From the NCBI GenBank assembly GCA_009838175.1, contig VXSB01000026.1, positions 1-37,997 of the forward strand: 37,997 nt of DNA, in the 5' to 3' direction. Shown here one piece after another: positions 25,203-33,786 of the stretch. The notes beneath the pieces were generated by a model. That model saw only the letters and a list, made by a program, of their open reading frames with translations. It had not been told where the DNA came from and did no database searches. A program made the position numbers and the translations under genes. Position 1 is the stretch's first letter; each line of letters begins with the position of its first letter. This DNA is from Chloroflexota bacterium (GTDB taxonomy: Bacteria > Chloroflexota > Dehalococcoidia > Lucifugimonadales > Lucifugimonadaceae).

Positions 25203-25610
25203 TCATCCCTCAGACGGATCAAACGTCTCCACTCCCGTCAGCTCAAAGTCCTTGACGTTGCGAGTAACCACCGTGAAGCCGCGCTCCAGCGCCGTCGCCG
25301 CGATCATCAGGTCTGGGGTGTCATGTCCAAGTTCCGCCGACAGACGGCCCCAACGCTGCGCCTCAGGTAAATCGAAGGAAAGCACACGGTCACCAAACTG
25401 TGTCAGAAGTTGGGTCAACCATACTGTTAGTTCGTGTGCGAACGGAGGGTCGCGACGTTCCTGCCGTGTGATCCCGCGTCGAATCTCGCCAATCGTGACC
25501 ACGCTCAGGAACAGCGCTTCAGATTGCTCCGCTGCCAACCACCGAGCGACTTCAGGATGCCTGTCAGGCCTACGAACGGCGGATACTATATTCGTGTCCA
25601 GCAGCAACAT
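25203..25610 (-). CDS. vapC: PIN-domain toxin (VapC/FitB-like)
   Basis: A 135-residue PIN-domain ribonuclease. The metal-binding acids are Asp5 (LLLDTNIVSA), Glu42 (IGEIRRG) and Asp98 region (HDTPDLMIAATA), with a final TRNVKDF. The pattern is close to FitB/VapC toxins. Its ATG shares a base with the antitoxin TAA stop. The stop codon abuts direct repeat A. Confidence 0.93.
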   Translation of the reverse strand: MLLLDTNIVSAVRRPDRHPEVARWLAAEQSEALFLSVVTIGEIRRGITRQERRDPPFAHELTVWLTQLLTQFGDRVLSFDLPEAQRWGRLSAELGHDTPDLMIAATALERGFTVVTRNVKDFELTGVETFDPSEG

Positions 25611-25867
25611 TAAAAGTCAATATCACGGGGCTTCAGAGGGAGACGCTCAAAGTCGAAGTCGCCACCTTGGGGTATCGCCAACAGGTGCTCCACAAATGTG
25701 GGAGCGTCCTCGGGCTTCCCCTTCCGGAGCCGCTCATATTCGTCAACGGATACCACGACCACCACCGGCTCACCCCGCCGAGTCACCTGCTGAGGCTCCC
25801 CGGCCAGAGCCGCATTCACCACCGCGCTGAATCGGTTCTTCGCATCCTGCAATTGCCAACTAGCCAT
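25610..25867 (-). CDS. Antitoxin, Phd/YefM family
   Basis: An 85-residue antitoxin beginning MASWQLQDAKNRFSAVVNAA, with QQVTRRGEPVVVVVSVDEYERL as the rest of the Phd/YefM DNA-binding fold and an acidic, disordered tail (DFDFERLPLKPRDIDF) that would neutralise the toxin. The frame opens further upstream to 26011, but that part is repeat-derived and unlike the family. Upstream, two copies of CTAGACAG (minus strand, about 25883-25905) may be operator sites. It forms a two-gene unit with the PIN toxin. Confidence 0.9.
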   Translation of the reverse strand: MASWQLQDAKNRFSAVVNAALAGEPQQVTRRGEPVVVVVSVDEYERLRKGKPEDAPTFVEHLLAIPQGGDFDFERLPLKPRDIDF

Positions 25868-25961
25868 CAAAGCATCATAATCCTGTCTAGCCTGTCTGTC
25901 TAGATTTAATTTTACAGCAACATCACCCGCCTCCGCACTCCGTCGCCCACATACCCCCTGA

Positions 25962-25987
25962 CCCCCTTTCGTCCACACGAAAGGGGG
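25962..25987. repeat. Perfect 10-bp hairpin CCCCCTTTCG/CGAAAGGGGG
   Basis: The two arms surround the loop TCCACA. Related G/C-rich 'CCCTTTCG' sequences occur at 26907-26932, 33716-33730 and 37510-37535, so it is part of another dispersed family. It may also act as a terminator for the membrane-protein gene transcribed toward it, but no T-run follows. Confidence 0.6.
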
Positions 25988-26015
25988 AAATGCACGCCCA
26001 ATCCTTCGCATCCTA

Positions 26016-26217
26016 GTTCACCCAATTTTTTGAACTTGTTCAAAAACTAATCATGCCGGAGTTTTGCCGCCAACAGCGGCATGATTCCCCTTCAACATGC
26101 CGCTCATGCCGCGAAAATGCCGAAATAGCGGCAAAACTCCGGCATGGGCGGCATATCACCGGCAACCTCCACCCCCACCGAATCACTCCCTAAAACAACC
26201 CGGTCAAAAACTCCCAC
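26016..26217. repeat. Long direct repeat, copy B (202 nt)
   Basis: It carries the full version of the repeat, including 63 nt not in copy A. The last 28 nt overlap the 3' end of the membrane-protein gene. Together with copy A it brackets the Phd/PIN toxin-antitoxin pair. Confidence 0.85.
26052..26146. repeat. Inverted repeat with 19-bp arms in direct repeat B
   Basis: The arm at 26052-26070 (CATGCCGGAGTTTTGCCGC) is the exact reverse complement of 26128-26146. Between them GCGGCATG/CATGCCGC words recur several times. In copy A only the left arm survives. Confidence 0.85.
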
Positions 26218-26735
26218 CAAGCCTCTACCACCCCGACCGCCGTGTAGTTGTCCAACACTTGCCAGATGTGGAGTATGTATTCCTGCATCAGCTTCAACGC
26301 GGTGCAGACAATCAGCCAGAAAAATATACGTTTCGCAGTGAATTCGTAGTCGGGCCACCAGTGCCGTTGCGCGGCGATGGCTACGAACCAGAACTCGAAG
26401 ACGTTCGGGAACAGGAACAGAACCCACCTCGATTCGGTGAATTCGAAGGCGACGAAGCCGATAGCGCGAAACGCGAACAACCAGATCGCAATCGTCCGTC
26501 CAGGCCCGTCCCACTGCCGCACCGCGACCCAGAGGAAGGTCAGCATGTAGACCTGATCGATCCACTTGTCGAACGTTTGGTAGTTCGTAACCCCGCCCAG
26601 CTGGATCAGGTTCATCATGAACAGGTCGGAAAAGTCGACCAGTATCGCAAGAATCGCTCCGAAGAACGCCCAGCGAAGCACGGGCAATGAACCCGCCACG
26701 CGAGCAACCGCGATTATGACCATCTCCAACGTCAT
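26190..26735 (-). CDS. Multi-pass membrane protein of unknown function
   Basis: A 181-residue protein with about five hydrophobic segments (roughly 18-40, 58-75, 80-98, 103-120 and 133-152), rich in Trp and Phe. I do not recognise the family. Charged residues that could sit in or near the membrane include the DFSDLFMMN and QEYILHIW stretches. The 3' end lies in direct repeat B, and a duplicate of its last codons persists in copy A. It is transcribed away from groES. Confidence 0.7.
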   Translation of the reverse strand: MTLEMVIIAVARVAGSLPVLRWAFFGAILAILVDFSDLFMMNLIQLGGVTNYQTFDKWIDQVYMLTFLWVAVRQWDGPGRTIAIWLFAFRAIGFVAFEFTESRWVLFLFPNVFEFWFVAIAAQRHWWPDYEFTAKRIFFWLIVCTALKLMQEYILHIWQVLDNYTAVGVVEAWWEFLTGLF

Positions 26736-26777
26736 CTCTGGTGTTAGATGCTATCGCCTTCGGGTTCTGTGTGGCGG

Positions 26778-26813
26778 ATCACCCTCACCCTAGCCCTCTC
26801 CCATCGAGGGAGA
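26778..26813 (+). repeat. Partial copy of the 99-nt repeat family
   Basis: It matches the last third of the copy at 133-231, including CCCTCTCCCATCGAGGGAGA, with a diverged left part. It shows the family is modular. Confidence 0.75.
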
Positions 26814-26842
26814 GGGGACAGCGCCTCTCCGCGCCCCTCTGG

Positions 26843-26862
26843 ATTCCCGCCTGCGCGGGAAT
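26843..26862. repeat. Short hairpin repeat, dRS3-like
   Basis: A perfect stem ATTCCCGC/GCGGGAAT around CTGC, flanked by CTGG and GACGGG, which is the inverse orientation of the copy at 17098. Confidence 0.85.
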
Positions 26863-26942
26863 GACGGGCGGCGGGCATCCCCCGCACACTCGCTTCGCTT
26901 GTGCGCGCCCCCTTCGCTTCGCGAAAGGGGCAAGGATTGTGT

Positions 26943-26970
26943 TTGCGAATCGAAGTTGTCGAAATATAAT
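26943..26970 (+). promoter_or_regulatory. groES-groEL promoter
   Basis: TTGCGA (26943-26948) and a consensus TATAAT (26965-26970) are 16 nt apart. The expected transcription start, about 26977, falls on the first base of the CIRCE operator, ideal for repressor control. Confidence 0.8.
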
Positions 26971-26976
26971 TTTGTG

Positions 26977-27003
26977 TTAGCAGTCGCGATAGTCGACTGC
27001 TAA
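26977..27003. promoter_or_regulatory. CIRCE operator (HrcA-binding site)
   Basis: TTAGCAGTC-N9-GACTGCTAA is a perfect inverted repeat, differing from the consensus TTAGCACTC-N9-GAGTGCTAA only by a compensated C-to-G change in each arm. It lies directly after the promoter and about 107 nt before groES, as in HrcA-controlled groE operons. hrcA is not in this window. Confidence 0.92.
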
Positions 27004-27109
27004 CGAAATTCGACGCAAGCGGTTCGGGTTCGATTGAGACAATTCTCGTCTCATTTGATCCCTGCCTGCAAGACGAAACGAAATATCAATATCAAGGAGG
27101 AAAGACCGA

Positions 27110-27406
27110 GTGACGGTTAACTTGAAACCACTAAGCGACCGCGTGGTAGTCTCGCCGGCCGAAGAGGAATCGGCGACCAGCCCGGGTGGGATCATCATCC
27201 CAGACACCGCCAAAGAGAAGCCGCAGCAAGGCTCGATCGTCGCGGTTGGTCCAGGCCGGACCACCGACGAAGGCGCTTTGATCGAGATGGGTGTGAGCGT
27301 TGGCGACACCGTTATCTATTCGAAGTACGCCGGTACCGAGTACAGCCAGAATGGCAGCGACTACCTGATCCTGCGAGAATCCGACATCTTGGCGATCGTC
27401 AGTTAA
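27110..27406 (+). CDS. groES: Co-chaperonin GroES
   Basis: The 98-residue GroES caps the GroEL ring. It begins [14 protein letters not shown] with a GTG start, preceded by a strong AAGGAGG (27094-27100) 9 nt upstream. The mobile loop is [20 protein letters not shown] (about 22-41), and [13 protein letters not shown] follows. It is transcribed with groEL 69 nt downstream from a sigma-70-like promoter under a CIRCE operator, so it should be induced by heat or misfolded protein through HrcA. Confidence 0.98.
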   Translation: MTVNLKPLSDRVVVSPAEEESATSPGGIIIPDTAKEKPQQGSIVAVGPGRTTDEGALIEMGVSVGDTVIYSKYAGTEYSQNGSDYLILRESDILAIVS

Positions 27407-27475
27407 TTCTGATCGATACCGTATCGATTACGGATTTCGTCGCACGAAACGACACTATAAGGAGAAACCAAGCAA

Positions 27476-29104
27476 ATGCCAGCAAAAGATTTGCTATTCG
27501 AAGAGGAGGCTCGAGCCAAGCTCAAGGAAGGCATCGACGTCCTCGCAAACACCGTCAAGAAGACACTCGGCCCGCGCGGTCAGAACGTCATCGTTGACAA
27601 GAAGTTCGGCCCCCCGCAGGTCAACTCCGACGGCGTGACCATCGCCAAGGAAGTCGATCTCGAGGATCCGTTCGAGAACATGGGCGCCCAGCTTTTGAAA
27701 GAAGCGTCCAAGAAGACCAACGACGACGCCGGTGACGGTACGACCACGTCAACCGTCTTGGCGCAGGCGATCGTGGCCGAAGGCTTCAAGAACGTCGCCG
27801 CCGGTGCCGACCCCATGGCCATCAAGCGTGGTATGGAAAAGGCCATGGCCACCATCCGCGAATCGATCAAGAGCCAGTCCACGCCGGTTGACAGCTCCTC
27901 GCAGATCGCCAATGTCGCGGTCCTCTCTTCTCACGACGACGAGATGGGCACCCTCATCGCCGAAGTCATGGAGAAAGTCGGAAAAGACGGCGTCATCACC
28001 GTCGACGAGTCCAAGTCCCTCTCCTACGAGACCGATTTCGTGGAAGGTATGCAGATCGACCGAGGTTTCTTGTCACCCTACTTCGTCACCAATCCTGACC
28101 GGCAGGAAGCGATTCTTGACGACCCGTACATCCTGATCACCTCGCAGAAGATCTCGGCAGTGTCCGACCTGCTTCCGCTTCTCGAGAAAGTCTTGCAGAC
28201 CAGCAAGAACATCATCGTGATCGCCGAGGATGTGGAAGGCGAAGCCCTCGCCACGCTCGTGGTCAACAAGCTGCGCGGGACCCTCAACTGCGTCGCAGTT
28301 AAGGCACCTGGCTTCGGCGACCGCCGCAAGGCAATGCTCCAGGACATCGCGATCCTCACCGGCGGTACCGTCATCTCCGACGAGATCGGGCGCAAGCTCG
28401 ACTCCGCTACCCTCGAAGACCTCGGTCGCTGTCGACAGGTCGTTGTCAAGAAAGACGACACGACCTTCGTGGACGGTGCAGGTGATCAATCCGGCATCCG
28501 TGGTCGCATGGCCGAAATTCAAGCCCAAGTCGAGGACACGACCTCCGATTACGACCGCGAGAAGCTCCAAGAGCGGCTCGCCAAGTTATCCGGGGGCGTT
28601 GCCATCCTTCGTGTCGGCGCAGCCACCGAGATCGAGATGAAGGAGAAAAAGCAACGTGTCGAAGACGCTTTGGAAGCGACTCGTGCGGCTGTTGAAGAAG
28701 GTATCGTACCCGGTGGCGGTTCAGTCCTGATCCGCGCCGCCGACAAACTCGATGCCATCGAGTTTGAAGACGAAGATGAGCAGACCGGTGTGCAGATACT
28801 CTCGAAGTCCCTGCGCGAGCCGATCCGCATCATCGCCGGCAACTGCGGTTTTGAAGGCGCAGTCATCCTCGACCGCGTAGCTGGCAGCGATGACGTCAAC
28901 TTCGGCTTCAACGCCATGACCGACGAGTACGGTGACATGATGGAGATGGGCATCGTTGACCCGGCCAAGGTCACTCGCTCAGCCGTTGAGAACGCAGTAT
29001 CCGTTGCAGGCATGATCCTGACGACTGCGGCGCTCATCTCTGAGCAGCCCGAGCCACCCATGCCTGGCGGCGGAATGCCACCTGGCGGCGGAATGGACTT
29101 CTAG
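27476..29104 (+). CDS. groEL: Chaperonin GroEL
   Basis: The 542-residue chaperonin, full length. ATP-site GDGTT is at 86-90, [17 protein letters not shown] is intact, and the Gly/Met-rich tail ends [12 protein letters not shown]. An AAGGAG (27459-27464) precedes the ATG by 11 nt. It is the second gene of the CIRCE-controlled groE operon, and a strong hairpin follows the stop. Confidence 0.98.
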   Translation: MPAKDLLFEEEARAKLKEGIDVLANTVKKTLGPRGQNVIVDKKFGPPQVNSDGVTIAKEVDLEDPFENMGAQLLKEASKKTNDDAGDGTTTSTVLAQAIVAEGFKNVAAGADPMAIKRGMEKAMATIRESIKSQSTPVDSSSQIANVAVLSSHDDEMGTLIAEVMEKVGKDGVITVDESKSLSYETDFVEGMQIDRGFLSPYFVTNPDRQEAILDDPYILITSQKISAVSDLLPLLEKVLQTSKNIIVIAEDVEGEALATLVVNKLRGTLNCVAVKAPGFGDRRKAMLQDIAILTGGTVISDEIGRKLDSATLEDLGRCRQVVVKKDDTTFVDGAGDQSGIRGRMAEIQAQVEDTTSDYDREKLQERLAKLSGGVAILRVGAATEIEMKEKKQRVEDALEATRAAVEEGIVPGGGSVLIRAADKLDAIEFEDEDEQTGVQILSKSLREPIRIIAGNCGFEGAVILDRVAGSDDVNFGFNAMTDEYGDMMEMGIVDPAKVTRSAVENAVSVAGMILTTAALISEQPEPPMPGGGMPPGGGMDF

Positions 29105-29143
29105 TCTAGTTTCAGCTAGAACCCGGTTCTCAAGAGCCAAGTC

Positions 29144-29177
29144 AACGCGTCGCATCGGTTCACCGGTGCGGCGCGTT
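29144..29177 (+). terminator. Strong hairpin after groEL
   Basis: A 15-bp stem (two G-T wobbles) starting AACGCG and ending CGCGTT closes the tetraloop TTCA. Only a short T stretch follows, so it is not a textbook intrinsic terminator, but its position 40 nt past groEL fits an operon end. The longer open frame starting at 29166 begins inside it, favouring the later yihY start. Confidence 0.7.
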
Positions 29178-29216
29178 TGCGTCTCTCGACACAAGAAACT
29201 CGGTACGCAAAACCGC

Positions 29217-30083
29217 ATGACCGATTCCGCCAATACTCCTTCCAAATACGCCCTTCTTTGGCCCTTAATCGCTCCTGTTCAAGCTGTACGCAGACTCATC
29301 AAAGCTGACGGTGTCGATCTCGCCGCCGCCCTAGCATTCTTCACCGTACTCTCGCAACTCCCACTCGTCGCCCTCATGGCGATGCTCCTAATCGCTATTG
29401 GGCCCTCTGACGGCGTCGTTGAAGTCCTCACCGAAGCACTTCACTACCTGTTCCCGGCATCGCGGGATCTCATTGACGATGCCATCAACAGCCTCCTGGG
29501 CGGTTCGCTCACGATCGGAATTCTCGCCGTCATAAACCTCATGATCGGTGCCAACAGACTCTTCGCAGCCACCACCCGGGCTGTAAACCGCGTATTCGGT
29601 ATACGAAACACCAGAGTCGTCCAGGTCACCATCAAAAGCGTCAGTCTCGCAACCTTCGTCGTGGCTTTATTCATGATCTCCATCGGACTATCCGGCGTCA
29701 TCCAAGTCCTGATCCGCCTCAGCCAAGCTTCCGCCCCAGCAACCCTCGGATTGTCCACCTTAGCAACGATTATTCTCGGCATCGTCGCTACTATTCTGCC
29801 TGCCATCCTCACAGCCTTCATCTTCGCTATCATCTACTACCGCATACCTAACACCCGCGTACTCAAGCGCGACGCGATATTCGGAGCGATCGTCGCCATC
29901 ATTCTCTTTGAAATCGGCAAACACGTCTTTTTCTGGGCCAACAACCAAGACACCTACCAAGCCAACATTTACGGCCCCATCACCTCCGTCGTCGTCCTCA
30001 TGATCTGGGCATACATCGCCTCATTGATATTCCTCTACGGAGCAGCCATAACAAGAACCGCGAGCGAGTTGCGACCGAGATGA
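29217..30083 (+). CDS. YihY/BrkB family inner-membrane protein
   Basis: A 288-residue protein with six hydrophobic segments. ALAFFTVLSQLPLVALMAML near the N-terminus and LMIGANRLFAATTRAVNRVFGI, then YYRIPNTRV and FEIGKHVFFW, fit the YihY/BrkB family. Earlier claims that members are RNase BN were withdrawn, and transport is now assumed without proof. I chose ATG 29217 because the frame's upstream part lies in the groEL terminator hairpin. The stop overlaps the next gene as ATGA. Confidence 0.88.
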   Translation: MTDSANTPSKYALLWPLIAPVQAVRRLIKADGVDLAAALAFFTVLSQLPLVALMAMLLIAIGPSDGVVEVLTEALHYLFPASRDLIDDAINSLLGGSLTIGILAVINLMIGANRLFAATTRAVNRVFGIRNTRVVQVTIKSVSLATFVVALFMISIGLSGVIQVLIRLSQASAPATLGLSTLATIILGIVATILPAILTAFIFAIIYYRIPNTRVLKRDAIFGAIVAIILFEIGKHVFFWANNQDTYQANIYGPITSVVVLMIWAYIASLIFLYGAAITRTASELRPR

Positions 30084-30625
30084 AATTCCTCCCCGTCACT
30101 CCTGACCGCTGGCCGGACCTCGAGCGATTCTTCGAATCGCGTGGTGGTCCCAAGCACTGTTGGTGCATGGTTTTCAGGCCGATGCCGTCGGCCTTTCGAC
30201 GCGCCGGTTCTCCCGCCAAGAAGCAGGCTCTTTACCAAACCGTTGCCGCCGACACTCCAGTCGGCATCTTGGCTTATGACGACGACGAACCTATCGCTTG
30301 GTGCTCAATCGCACCATTGGAGTCCTACAACAATCTCCGCACACGCAGTTACGTTTCGGACGGTTCCGATATGGAAGACGTATGGTCAATCGCCTGCTTC
30401 TACGTCCGCAGCGCGTACCGTCGTCAGGGGATGACAACTCCACTAATCAACGCCGCAATCGAGTATGCACGCGACAACGGCGCGAAGAGTGTAGAAGCTT
30501 ATCCTGTGGACTACGATTCGCCCAGCTACAGCTACATGGGCCGCATCGGTACTTTCGAGCGTCTGGGCTTCAATGAAATCGCCATGGCTGGCACTCGCCG
30601 CCACATCATGAGATTGCGGCTGTAA
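30080..30625 (+). CDS. GNAT family N-acetyltransferase
   Basis: A 181-residue GNAT protein. The acetyl-CoA loop is YRRQGMTTPLINAAIEYAR (about 114-132; R/QxxGxG/A-like), preceded by IACFYVRSAYR. The N-terminal GGPKHCWCMVFR marks a subgroup whose substrate is not known. It starts within the yihY stop codon, so the two are probably co-translated. Confidence 0.85.
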   Translation: MKFLPVTPDRWPDLERFFESRGGPKHCWCMVFRPMPSAFRRAGSPAKKQALYQTVAADTPVGILAYDDDEPIAWCSIAPLESYNNLRTRSYVSDGSDMEDVWSIACFYVRSAYRRQGMTTPLINAAIEYARDNGAKSVEAYPVDYDSPSYSYMGRIGTFERLGFNEIAMAGTRRHIMRLRL

Positions 30626-30640
30626 CGGAACGGGTTGGCC

Positions 30641-31624
30641 TCACGCACAGAGCGGGTGGTCGCTATCCCAACGGTTAAATGGAGGCTCCTCCTCCTTAGC
30701 CAGCGCACGCCTCGCGTCCAGCCACGACTGATTCCAAGCAACAGGATCGTGCAATTCGGTATCAGGGTTGCTGCGGCTTCTGGCAACAAATCCCGGGAAA
30801 CTCGTCCTACCTGTCGACTGCCCGATCGGGTTGTATCTCAAATCCATGCTGAACCTGACCCGATCGCTGTTGTTCGGCAACGATGAATGGATCGTGTACT
30901 TCGTCATGAACAGAGCATCGCCCTTCTTCACCGGCACCGGCACTGCCGTCCCTACCTCGAACTCGCTGTCCGGTATGTGCAAACTGCCTAGCACCTTCTT
31001 GCCACCTGGGCAATGCAGATGCAACTCTTCGTCGCGGTGCGATCCCGGAATGACCTGCAAGCATCCGTTCTCCTCATCCGCATCCATCAGCGGATACCAC
31101 ACCGTCAGAATCAGCGAATCGTCCGCATCAGGCGTCACGACGCCGAGGTCCTGGTGCCACGGAGTAACCCCGAACTTCACCCGACCCAGATGATCACGAG
31201 GCGAACGACTCTCAGGCACCTTGATCCGAATGTGCTGCACCGGGTTCGAGTAAATTTCCGGCCCGATGAACGACTCCACTGCATCCAACAGATCCGGCGA
31301 TGTCATTGCATTGAACACCGCTGGCCCGGCCCAAAACGGCGTATCTTCCGTGACGCCTCTTTGCGGAAGCGTAAAGTCGAAATACCCTTGATGAATCTCA
31401 TCCGACTCCTCATATACCTGCGTCATCCGCTCCCCAAACTCCAGATCCTCATACGTTGAGCTGATTTTCCCATCCTCGTACAGCTCATTCGCCAGACTAT
31501 CCAACACCCCCGCATACTCTTCGATCACCGGGTCGATCACGCCTTCAGGATCGATCACGCCTTCCGCGGTTACAAACCCAAAGTATTCGAAGTGCTCAAG
31601 TTGCTCCTTCGTCATTGCAGGCAT
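30641..31624 (-). CDS. Phytanoyl-CoA dioxygenase (PhyH) family protein, copy 1
   Basis: A 327-residue Fe(II)/2-oxoglutarate-dependent oxygenase of the PhyH family. The iron-binding triad is His157-x-Asp159 (TPWHQD) and His246 (TIHSSLPNNSDR), with a 2-oxoglutarate-binding Arg soon after. The core GCLQVIPGSH is at 187-196. It is very similar to the next two genes and the same length. The GGAG-containing leader and an upstream TATCATTCT are shared with copy 3, so it may have its own promoter. Substrate unknown. Confidence 0.92.
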   Translation of the reverse strand: MPAMTKEQLEHFEYFGFVTAEGVIDPEGVIDPVIEEYAGVLDSLANELYEDGKISSTYEDLEFGERMTQVYEESDEIHQGYFDFTLPQRGVTEDTPFWAGPAVFNAMTSPDLLDAVESFIGPEIYSNPVQHIRIKVPESRSPRDHLGRVKFGVTPWHQDLGVVTPDADDSLILTVWYPLMDADEENGCLQVIPGSHRDEELHLHCPGGKKVLGSLHIPDSEFEVGTAVPVPVKKGDALFMTKYTIHSSLPNNSDRVRFSMDLRYNPIGQSTGRTSFPGFVARSRSNPDTELHDPVAWNQSWLDARRALAKEEEPPFNRWDSDHPLCA

Positions 31625-31680
31625 AGTTCAACGGCTCCTCGGATCGATGGTGGCTAACAGTTGAGAATGATAGCGAGTTC

Positions 31681-32664
31681 CTAAGCGCAGACGGGATCAG
31701 TTCCATCCCAGCGGTTGAACGAAGGCTCCTCACCCATGGCCAAAGCGTCCCTTGCCTCCGTCCACATCTCATTCCAAATCGCTGGATCATGCAACTCGCT
31801 ATCCGGGTTGCTCCGGCTTCGTGCCACGAAGCCCGGGAAACTTGTCCGGCCAGTCGAGTGGCCGATCGGGTTGTAACGAAGGTCGAAGCTCCAACGGATG
31901 CGATCGCTGTTGTTGGGCAGCGACGAATGGATTGTGAACTTCGTCATGAAAAGCACGTCGCCCTTCTTCAAGGGGATCGGCACCGCTTTGCCAACCTCAA
32001 ATTGCGACTCCGGGATCTGCAAACCCGACGGCGACGAGGCCTTCATCCCCGGGCAGTGAGTGAGTAAATCCTCTCGATGGGAACCGGGCACCACTTGAAG
32101 GCAACCGTTTTCCGCGTCCGCGTCCATTAACGGAAACCAAACCGTAAGGATCAGCGAATCATCAGCGTCCGGGTTGACTACCCCAGCATCCTGATGCCAA
32201 GGTGTCACGCCGAACTTCACCATTCCCTTTTCGTCGCGTGGCGCCCGACTCTCCGGCACTTTGATCCGAACGTGTTGCACCGGATTGGAGTAGATCTCTG
32301 GCCCGATGAACGTCTCCACGGCATCCAGCAAATCCGGTGCTGTGAGTGCGTCGAATACCGCCGGGCCTGCCCAGAACGGAGTGTCTTCCTTTATTGCGCC
32401 CTGGGGTAGTGAGAAGTCGAAGTACCCGTTATAAACTTCGCCCGAGTCGGCGTAAATCTGCGTTACGCGCTCCCCGAACTCCAATTCCTCATACTTGGAA
32501 CTGATCGTACCGTCTTCGTAGAGTTCGTCGGCGAGGTTGTCAAGTACACCAGCGTATTCGTTGATAACCGGATCAATCACGCTTTCAGGATCGACCAAGC
32601 CCTCCGCGGTAACGAAGCCGAAATGCTCGAAATGTTCAAGCTGCTCGCTGGTTATAGCGGACAT
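31681..32664 (-). CDS. Phytanoyl-CoA dioxygenase (PhyH) family protein, copy 2
   Basis: A 327-residue paralogue with the same PhyH signatures: TPWHQDAGVVNPDADDS, GCLQVVPGSH, FTIHSSLPNNSDR. It starts 2 nt after the stop codon of copy 3, so it is probably translated from the same mRNA. Sequence between the iron ligands and around residues 200-215 (HCPGMKASSPSGLQIP) differs most among the copies, which could reflect different substrates. Confidence 0.93.
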   Translation of the reverse strand: MSAITSEQLEHFEHFGFVTAEGLVDPESVIDPVINEYAGVLDNLADELYEDGTISSKYEELEFGERVTQIYADSGEVYNGYFDFSLPQGAIKEDTPFWAGPAVFDALTAPDLLDAVETFIGPEIYSNPVQHVRIKVPESRAPRDEKGMVKFGVTPWHQDAGVVNPDADDSLILTVWFPLMDADAENGCLQVVPGSHREDLLTHCPGMKASSPSGLQIPESQFEVGKAVPIPLKKGDVLFMTKFTIHSSLPNNSDRIRWSFDLRYNPIGHSTGRTSFPGFVARSRSNPDSELHDPAIWNEMWTEARDALAMGEEPSFNRWDGTDPVCA

Positions 32665-32666
32665 GG

Positions 32667-33650
32667 TTAGGCGCAGGCCGGTTCGCTGCCGTCCCAGCGA
32701 TTGAACGACGGTTGCTCACCTTTTGCCAAGGAATCTCGCGCATCTGTCCACAGCTCGTTCCAGATTGCAGCGTCGTGCAACTCGCTCTGCGGGTTGCTAC
32801 GACTGCGTGCGACGAAGCCGGGGAAACTCGTGCGACCTGTCGATTGCCCGATCGGGTTGTAGCGAAGGTCAAAACTCCAGCGGATACGGTCGCTGTTGTT
32901 CGGCAGAGACGAGTGCACCGTGAACTTCGTCATAAAGAGCGCGTCGCCCTTCTTCAGCGGGATCGGCACCGCCTTGCCGACCTCAAACTCCGTCTCCGGT
33001 ATCTGCAATCCCGACTGCAATCCGTTGTCGAAACCCGGACAGTGCGTCAAAAGATCGTTCCGATGGGAACCCGGCACGACAGACAGACATCCGTTCTCGA
33101 CATCAGCATCCATCAGCGGGAACCATACTGTCAACATCTCTGTCTCGTCCGCATCTGGATTCACTACGCCTTGGTCTTGGTGCCAAGGCGTGATCCCAAA
33201 CTTCACATGCCCCTTCTCGTCCCGAGGCGCTCTACTCTCCGGCACCTTGATCCTTACGTGCTGCACAGGATTCGAATAAATCTCTGGGCCGATGAAGGAC
33301 TCGACTGCATCTAGCATTCCCGGCGCTGTCAGCGCGTCAAATACCGCCGGCCCAGCCCAAAAAGGCGTGTCCTCCTTGACACCACCTTGCGGCAATGAGA
33401 AATCGAAGTACCCGTTGTAGATCTCGTCCGATTCGGCGTATATCTGAGTCACGCGCTCGCCGAAATCGAGTTCCTCGTACTTCGAACTGATCTTGCCCTC
33501 TTCATAAAGCTCGTCCGCGAGGCTGTCGAGCACTCCTGCGTACTCGTCAATCACGGGGTCAATGATCTGCTCAGGATCGAGCACCCCCTCGGCGGTTACA
33601 AACCCGAAATGCTCAAAATGTTCGAGTTGCTCTTTCGTCATCGCAGGCAT
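32667..33650 (-). CDS. Phytanoyl-CoA dioxygenase (PhyH) family protein, copy 3
   Basis: The 327-residue first gene of the array. The frame opens at 33812, but the first 54 residues derive from repeat DNA, and the other copies begin MPAMTKEQLEHFE or similar, so ATG 33650 is chosen, with GGAG 11 nt upstream. The iron site is TPWHQDQGVVNPDAD and TVHSSLPNNSDR. A TATCATTCT in the leader is shared with copy 1 and may be a -10 element. Confidence 0.92.
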   Translation of the reverse strand: MPAMTKEQLEHFEHFGFVTAEGVLDPEQIIDPVIDEYAGVLDSLADELYEEGKISSKYEELDFGERVTQIYAESDEIYNGYFDFSLPQGGVKEDTPFWAGPAVFDALTAPGMLDAVESFIGPEIYSNPVQHVRIKVPESRAPRDEKGHVKFGITPWHQDQGVVNPDADETEMLTVWFPLMDADVENGCLSVVPGSHRNDLLTHCPGFDNGLQSGLQIPETEFEVGKAVPIPLKKGDALFMTKFTVHSSLPNNSDRIRWSFDLRYNPIGQSTGRTSFPGFVARSRSNPQSELHDAAIWNELWTDARDSLAKGEQPSFNRWDGSEPACA

Positions 33651-33786
33651 GATGTGACGGCTCCATGAATCGTTCGCGACTGATAGGTAAGAATGATACC
33701 GCGTCATCACTGTCCCCTTTCGAGGCGAAAGAGGAAGAGAGCAAGCGAAGCGAGTTCGCAGGGGTATGTGAGGTGGAGGTGGAGAA
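33651..33786. other. Spacer with repeat DNA upstream of the PhyH array
   Basis: It contains the presumed promoter/leader of PhyH copy 3 and a stretch (about 33712-33786) related to the CCCTTTCG and GAGCAAGCGAAGC repeat family also seen near 37510-37545. That repeat separates copy 3 from the remnant of a fourth PhyH gene. Confidence 0.5.

Larger units (their letters stand above)
26736..26942. other. Repeat-filled spacer upstream of the groES promoter
   Basis: No gene seen. It holds part of the 99-nt repeat family (26778-26813), a perfect copy of the short hairpin repeat (26843-26862) and a CCCTTCG/CGAAAGGG hairpin near 26907-26932. Open frames here are repeat translations. Confidence 0.7.

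Noticed and set aside
25868..26011. Longer antitoxin starting at 26011
   Set aside because: The extra 48 residues cover a 10-bp hairpin repeat and the likely operator; family homology starts at MASWQLQ.
26052..26146. CRISPR-like array from repeated GCGGCATG words
   Set aside because: The words are short and irregularly spaced, and the structure is a single palindrome without equal spacers. I see no cas genes and no CRISPR anywhere in the window.
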